Assembly (NCBI GenBank): GCA_021234155.1
Contig: JAJEKV010000039.1
Coordinates: 13,991,091 to 14,055,090 of the forward strand
Length of the DNA: 64,000 bases
Reading direction: 5' to 3'
Source of the DNA: Isoetes taiwanensis
Lineage: Eukaryota > Streptophyta > Lycopodiopsida > Isoetales > Isoetaceae
Positions 61,822 to 64,000 of this stretch are shown in pieces (the first letter of the stretch is position 1; the number at the start of each line of letters is the position of its first letter). The position numbers and the translations under genes were made by a program. The notes under the pieces are model-generated. The model saw only the letters and a program-made list of their open reading frames with translations. It was not told where the DNA came from and searched no databases.

Positions 61822-61896
61822 GGCTGCATTGCAAATGTGGATTAAGCGTTTGACTTCGATCAAAAGGTCGTGGGTTCAATTCCCACCGCGTGGTCA
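61822..61896 (+). pseudogene. tRNA-Arg, altered D-arm
   Basis: D-arm TTGCAAATGTGG; anticodon region CTTCGATC has lost a base; acceptor 3' side CCGCGTGGTC. Confidence 0.6.
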
Positions 61897-61953
61897 ATAT
61901 GGCAACAACATTCTAAGATGATCGTCCAATCGATGCATAAAATACAACTACTA

Positions 61954-62036
61954 TGTTGAGAATGGGATTTGAACCCATGCCCCTTTCGGTTGTTAACCTT
62001 TAATCAAAAGCTTTTAGACCAACAAACCATCTCAAC
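61954..62036 (-). pseudogene. tRNA-Leu, altered anticodon and D arms
   Basis: Only the T-arm and acceptor are recognisable. Confidence 0.65.
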
Positions 62037-62141
62037 ATAATTGCACTAGAAAAAACGTTAAACCAAAGTTTATATTCTTAATTCGGGTGTCTATGAAGCT
62101 TTTTATCGACAACAGGACTTGATGGTATATCAACACTAATA

Positions 62142-62205
62142 GGTCGCATTAAGCGCAAATGGATTAGCGGGTTTGACTTCTGATCAAAAGCCAAACGGGT
62201 TCAAT
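62142..62205 (+). pseudogene. tRNA-Arg, T-arm truncated
   Basis: Ends at GGTTCAATGG and runs into an AT-rich phrase like the end of the inserted element. Confidence 0.6.
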
Positions 62206-62285
62206 GGAAAAATATATAATTTATGCTCAATATGGCAACAACATTCTAAGATCCGGCCCAATCGATGCATAAAATACAACTACTA

Positions 62286-62367
62286 TGTTGAGAATGGGAT
62301 TTGAACCCATGCCCTTCGGATCGTAACCTTAATCGGGCCTTTAGACCAACTCGGCCACCATCTCAAC
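62286..62367 (-). pseudogene. tRNA-Leu with CAG/CTG-type changes
   Basis: CGTAACC for CAGAACC and CGGGCC for CTGGCGCC; T-arm intact. Confidence 0.65.
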
Positions 62368-62491
62368 ATAATTGTATTATGTAAAGTTAGTCCAATAGTA
62401 CCCTTGTGTCTATGCAAGATCTTGAGTGCTACTCCATACCTGGTGATAAGGTTTTATCGACAACAAGACTTGATGGTAGATCAACACTAAT

Positions 62492-62569
62492 AGGGCATAG
62501 ATGAAGCGGTGGATTAGAGCCGTTTGACTTGGATCAAAAAGGTCTTGGTTCAATTCTAATCGTGGGTCA
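62492..62569 (+). pseudogene. tRNA-Arg, counterpart of the UCA copy
   Basis: Anticodon loop reads CTTGGA with bases missing where the array 3 copy has CTTCAGA; TCTTGG in the T-arm confirms the relationship. Confidence 0.6.
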
Positions 62570-62570
62570 A

Positions 62571-63370
62571 TATATGGAAAAATTAGTAGCTATTAATAGC
62601 CAAATGGCTATTTTTTAGGGGTCTTAGACAATTTTAAGCTTGAAGTTTTATAAAGGAGATTTCTTTAAAAAATAAAAATAGCCATAGTTAAACAAGTACT
62701 CCATTATTTTTTAGGATTAGCCAAACTATTTTTCCCTTTTCCCTAAAAAAGAAAAAGGATTAGCTTTTCTTTATATTATAATAATTACATATTAAATTAT
62801 TAATAGCCAAACAAAATGAATTCTTTATTACAGACTTTTACATGTCCCCATTTACCATCATCAATTATACTAGTTTTCAAAATATAAACTTTTTATTTAT
62901 ATATACTATATATGAATCTTCAAAAAAGGAATTGTAAAAGATGGCCAATATCCCTCTAGATGTCCGAGGGTTGGTTGCATAACATCTTCCTTTTTAGTGT
63001 TAGAAATAAGTGCAACTTGGATCAAGACATCTAGAAGATGTCATTTGCATTGAATGTAGTTTAGACAATTGATGTGAGCTGTTAAAACTTTTCTAATATT
63101 ATTATATGTTCCTTGATTGTTGATTATTATTTGTAGTTTGTAGTACAATATATCTAAAGCTAGAAAATTTTACATTTTTGCATTTTCCGGTTAGAAAAAA
63201 ATAGCTAAGTAAAAAGTTTATAAGATTTTAATTCTAAGGTTTCGCTAACTCCAAATGCATATAAGTGTAATGATAATAAATAACTTTAGCCAAATGTATA
63301 TCATAAAAATATGTAAAATTTGAAAAAATAGCCAAACTATTTTTTATGGAAAAATATATAGTGGCGCTTA
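62571..63370. mobile_element. Second copy of the AT-rich insertion
   Basis: Collinear with 40302-41090, with scattered indels. No ORF. Confidence 0.65.
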
Positions 63371-63429
63371 ATATGGCAAACAACATCCTAAGATCGCGCA
63401 GGCAATCTATGGCATAAATATAACTACTA

Positions 63430-63508
63430 TGTTGAGAATGGACGAACCCATGCCCTTTCTCGGGACGTGAACCTTAACTGGCTTTAGACCAACTCCCGCC
63501 ATCTCAAC
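63430..63508 (-). pseudogene. tRNA-Leu, last unit of array 5
   Basis: Counterpart of the intact copy at 41150, with T-arm and anticodon arm altered. Confidence 0.65.
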
Positions 63509-63520
63509 ATAATAGAACTA

Positions 63521-64000
63521 CTAGAACGTGAAGCCCGTGCCGATGCATTTTCACTGGCGGACGCATGACTAAGTAGGTTTAATAGAGTTTGTAGGTGGAA
63601 TAAATAGTTGTAAATATAATTGTGTTAATGTAATGGAGTGCCAAATGTAAAGCATTATAGCAGATCCAATACATAGTGGAGTGTAGCGGAAATTGATATT
63701 AGCATTGTATGCACATGAATTGTAATCGACGTGTGTGTGCATGCATGTGTGTTCATATTATCTAGTCTATGTACTTTCTTGGATTGATGGTGAAAATGTT
63801 CTTGTAAAATCATATTGTCGCAACATATAAAATAATAGAGTCAAAGTTGTAGATTGATAGGGTTTGTGGCTATTTGTTCAAGATCATGTAAGATGTCTAG
63901 CAATAACGAACATACATGCAACATACATTCTAATGCTTTTGTCCGGCTTCCATAAGGATTATATGTGAGTCTATAATAAATGCGGAAGTTGTGGAAGTGT
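63521..64000 (-). mobile_element. Inverted Helitron, second copy, cut by window end
   Basis: CTAG at 63521 and the following sequence match 41243-41730. The hairpin is disturbed (GCCCGTGCCGATGCA). Continues past the window. Confidence 0.75.

Larger units (their letters stand above)
61677..63514. repeat. tRNA array 5: altered duplicate of array 3
   Basis: Arg remnants at 61822, 62142 and 62492; Leu remnants at 61954, 62286 and 63430. Unit order, the 0.8-kb AT-rich insertion (62571-63370) and the inverted Helitron end all match array 3, but no copy is intact. Confidence 0.9.

Overview
The window is repeat-rich nuclear DNA of a land plant. The evidence is a Ty3/gypsy element primed by initiator Met tRNA, CACTA and Mutator-like transposon remnants, Helitrons with A|T target sites and CTAG ends, an L1-type LINE with plant-style ORF1 (DUF4283 plus zinc knuckle) and ORF2 (endonuclease, reverse transcriptase, zf-RVT), and intron-split fragments of plant-like genes. 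I cannot name the species. I see no intact ordinary protein-coding host gene.

Layout. 1-5588: nearly complete Ty3/gypsy retrotransposon; its left LTR begins outside the window. 5589-8000: unassigned DNA with three exons of an aldehyde dehydrogenase relic. About 8460-10634: 3' part of a CACTA element (DUF4218, DUF4216, subterminal repeats, CACTA end). 10868 to the end: a higher-order repeat made of five tandem tRNA arrays (10868-13738, 25931-29272, 39448-41236, 45891-48519, 61677-63514), separated by four copies of one Helitron (14195-25848, 29759-39374, 43359-45809, 48972-61591) filled with homopurine DNA. The Helitron copies differ by nested insertions: an element carrying DNA polymerase lambda fragments and a Mutator-like element in the first; a LINE in the second; none in the third; and in the fourth the same LINE, itself carrying a 687-bp MITE and a second Helitron.

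The tRNA arrays are the most striking feature. Each unit of about 353 bp has a tRNA-Arg(UCG) on the + strand facing a tRNA-Leu(AAG) on the - strand, tail to tail, with about 56 bp between their 3' ends and about 142 bp between divergent 5' ends. About 32 Arg and 32 Leu copies or remnants are present. About eight Arg and six Leu copies look structurally sound. Shared variants occur in the same order in arrays 1, 2 and 4, so whole arrays were duplicated and then gained or lost units.

A caution covers the whole annotation. Many differences between copies fall at CAG/CTG trinucleotides (CAG read as CGT, CTG as CGG or CCG) and cluster in patches. They break the gypsy integrase, the LINE ORFs, the Helitron hairpins and many tRNA copies. 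This looks more like a consensus-sequence artefact in CHG-methylated DNA than real decay, so many calls of pseudogene below may be wrong. All identifications come from reading the sequence by eye. No database search or alignment program was used.
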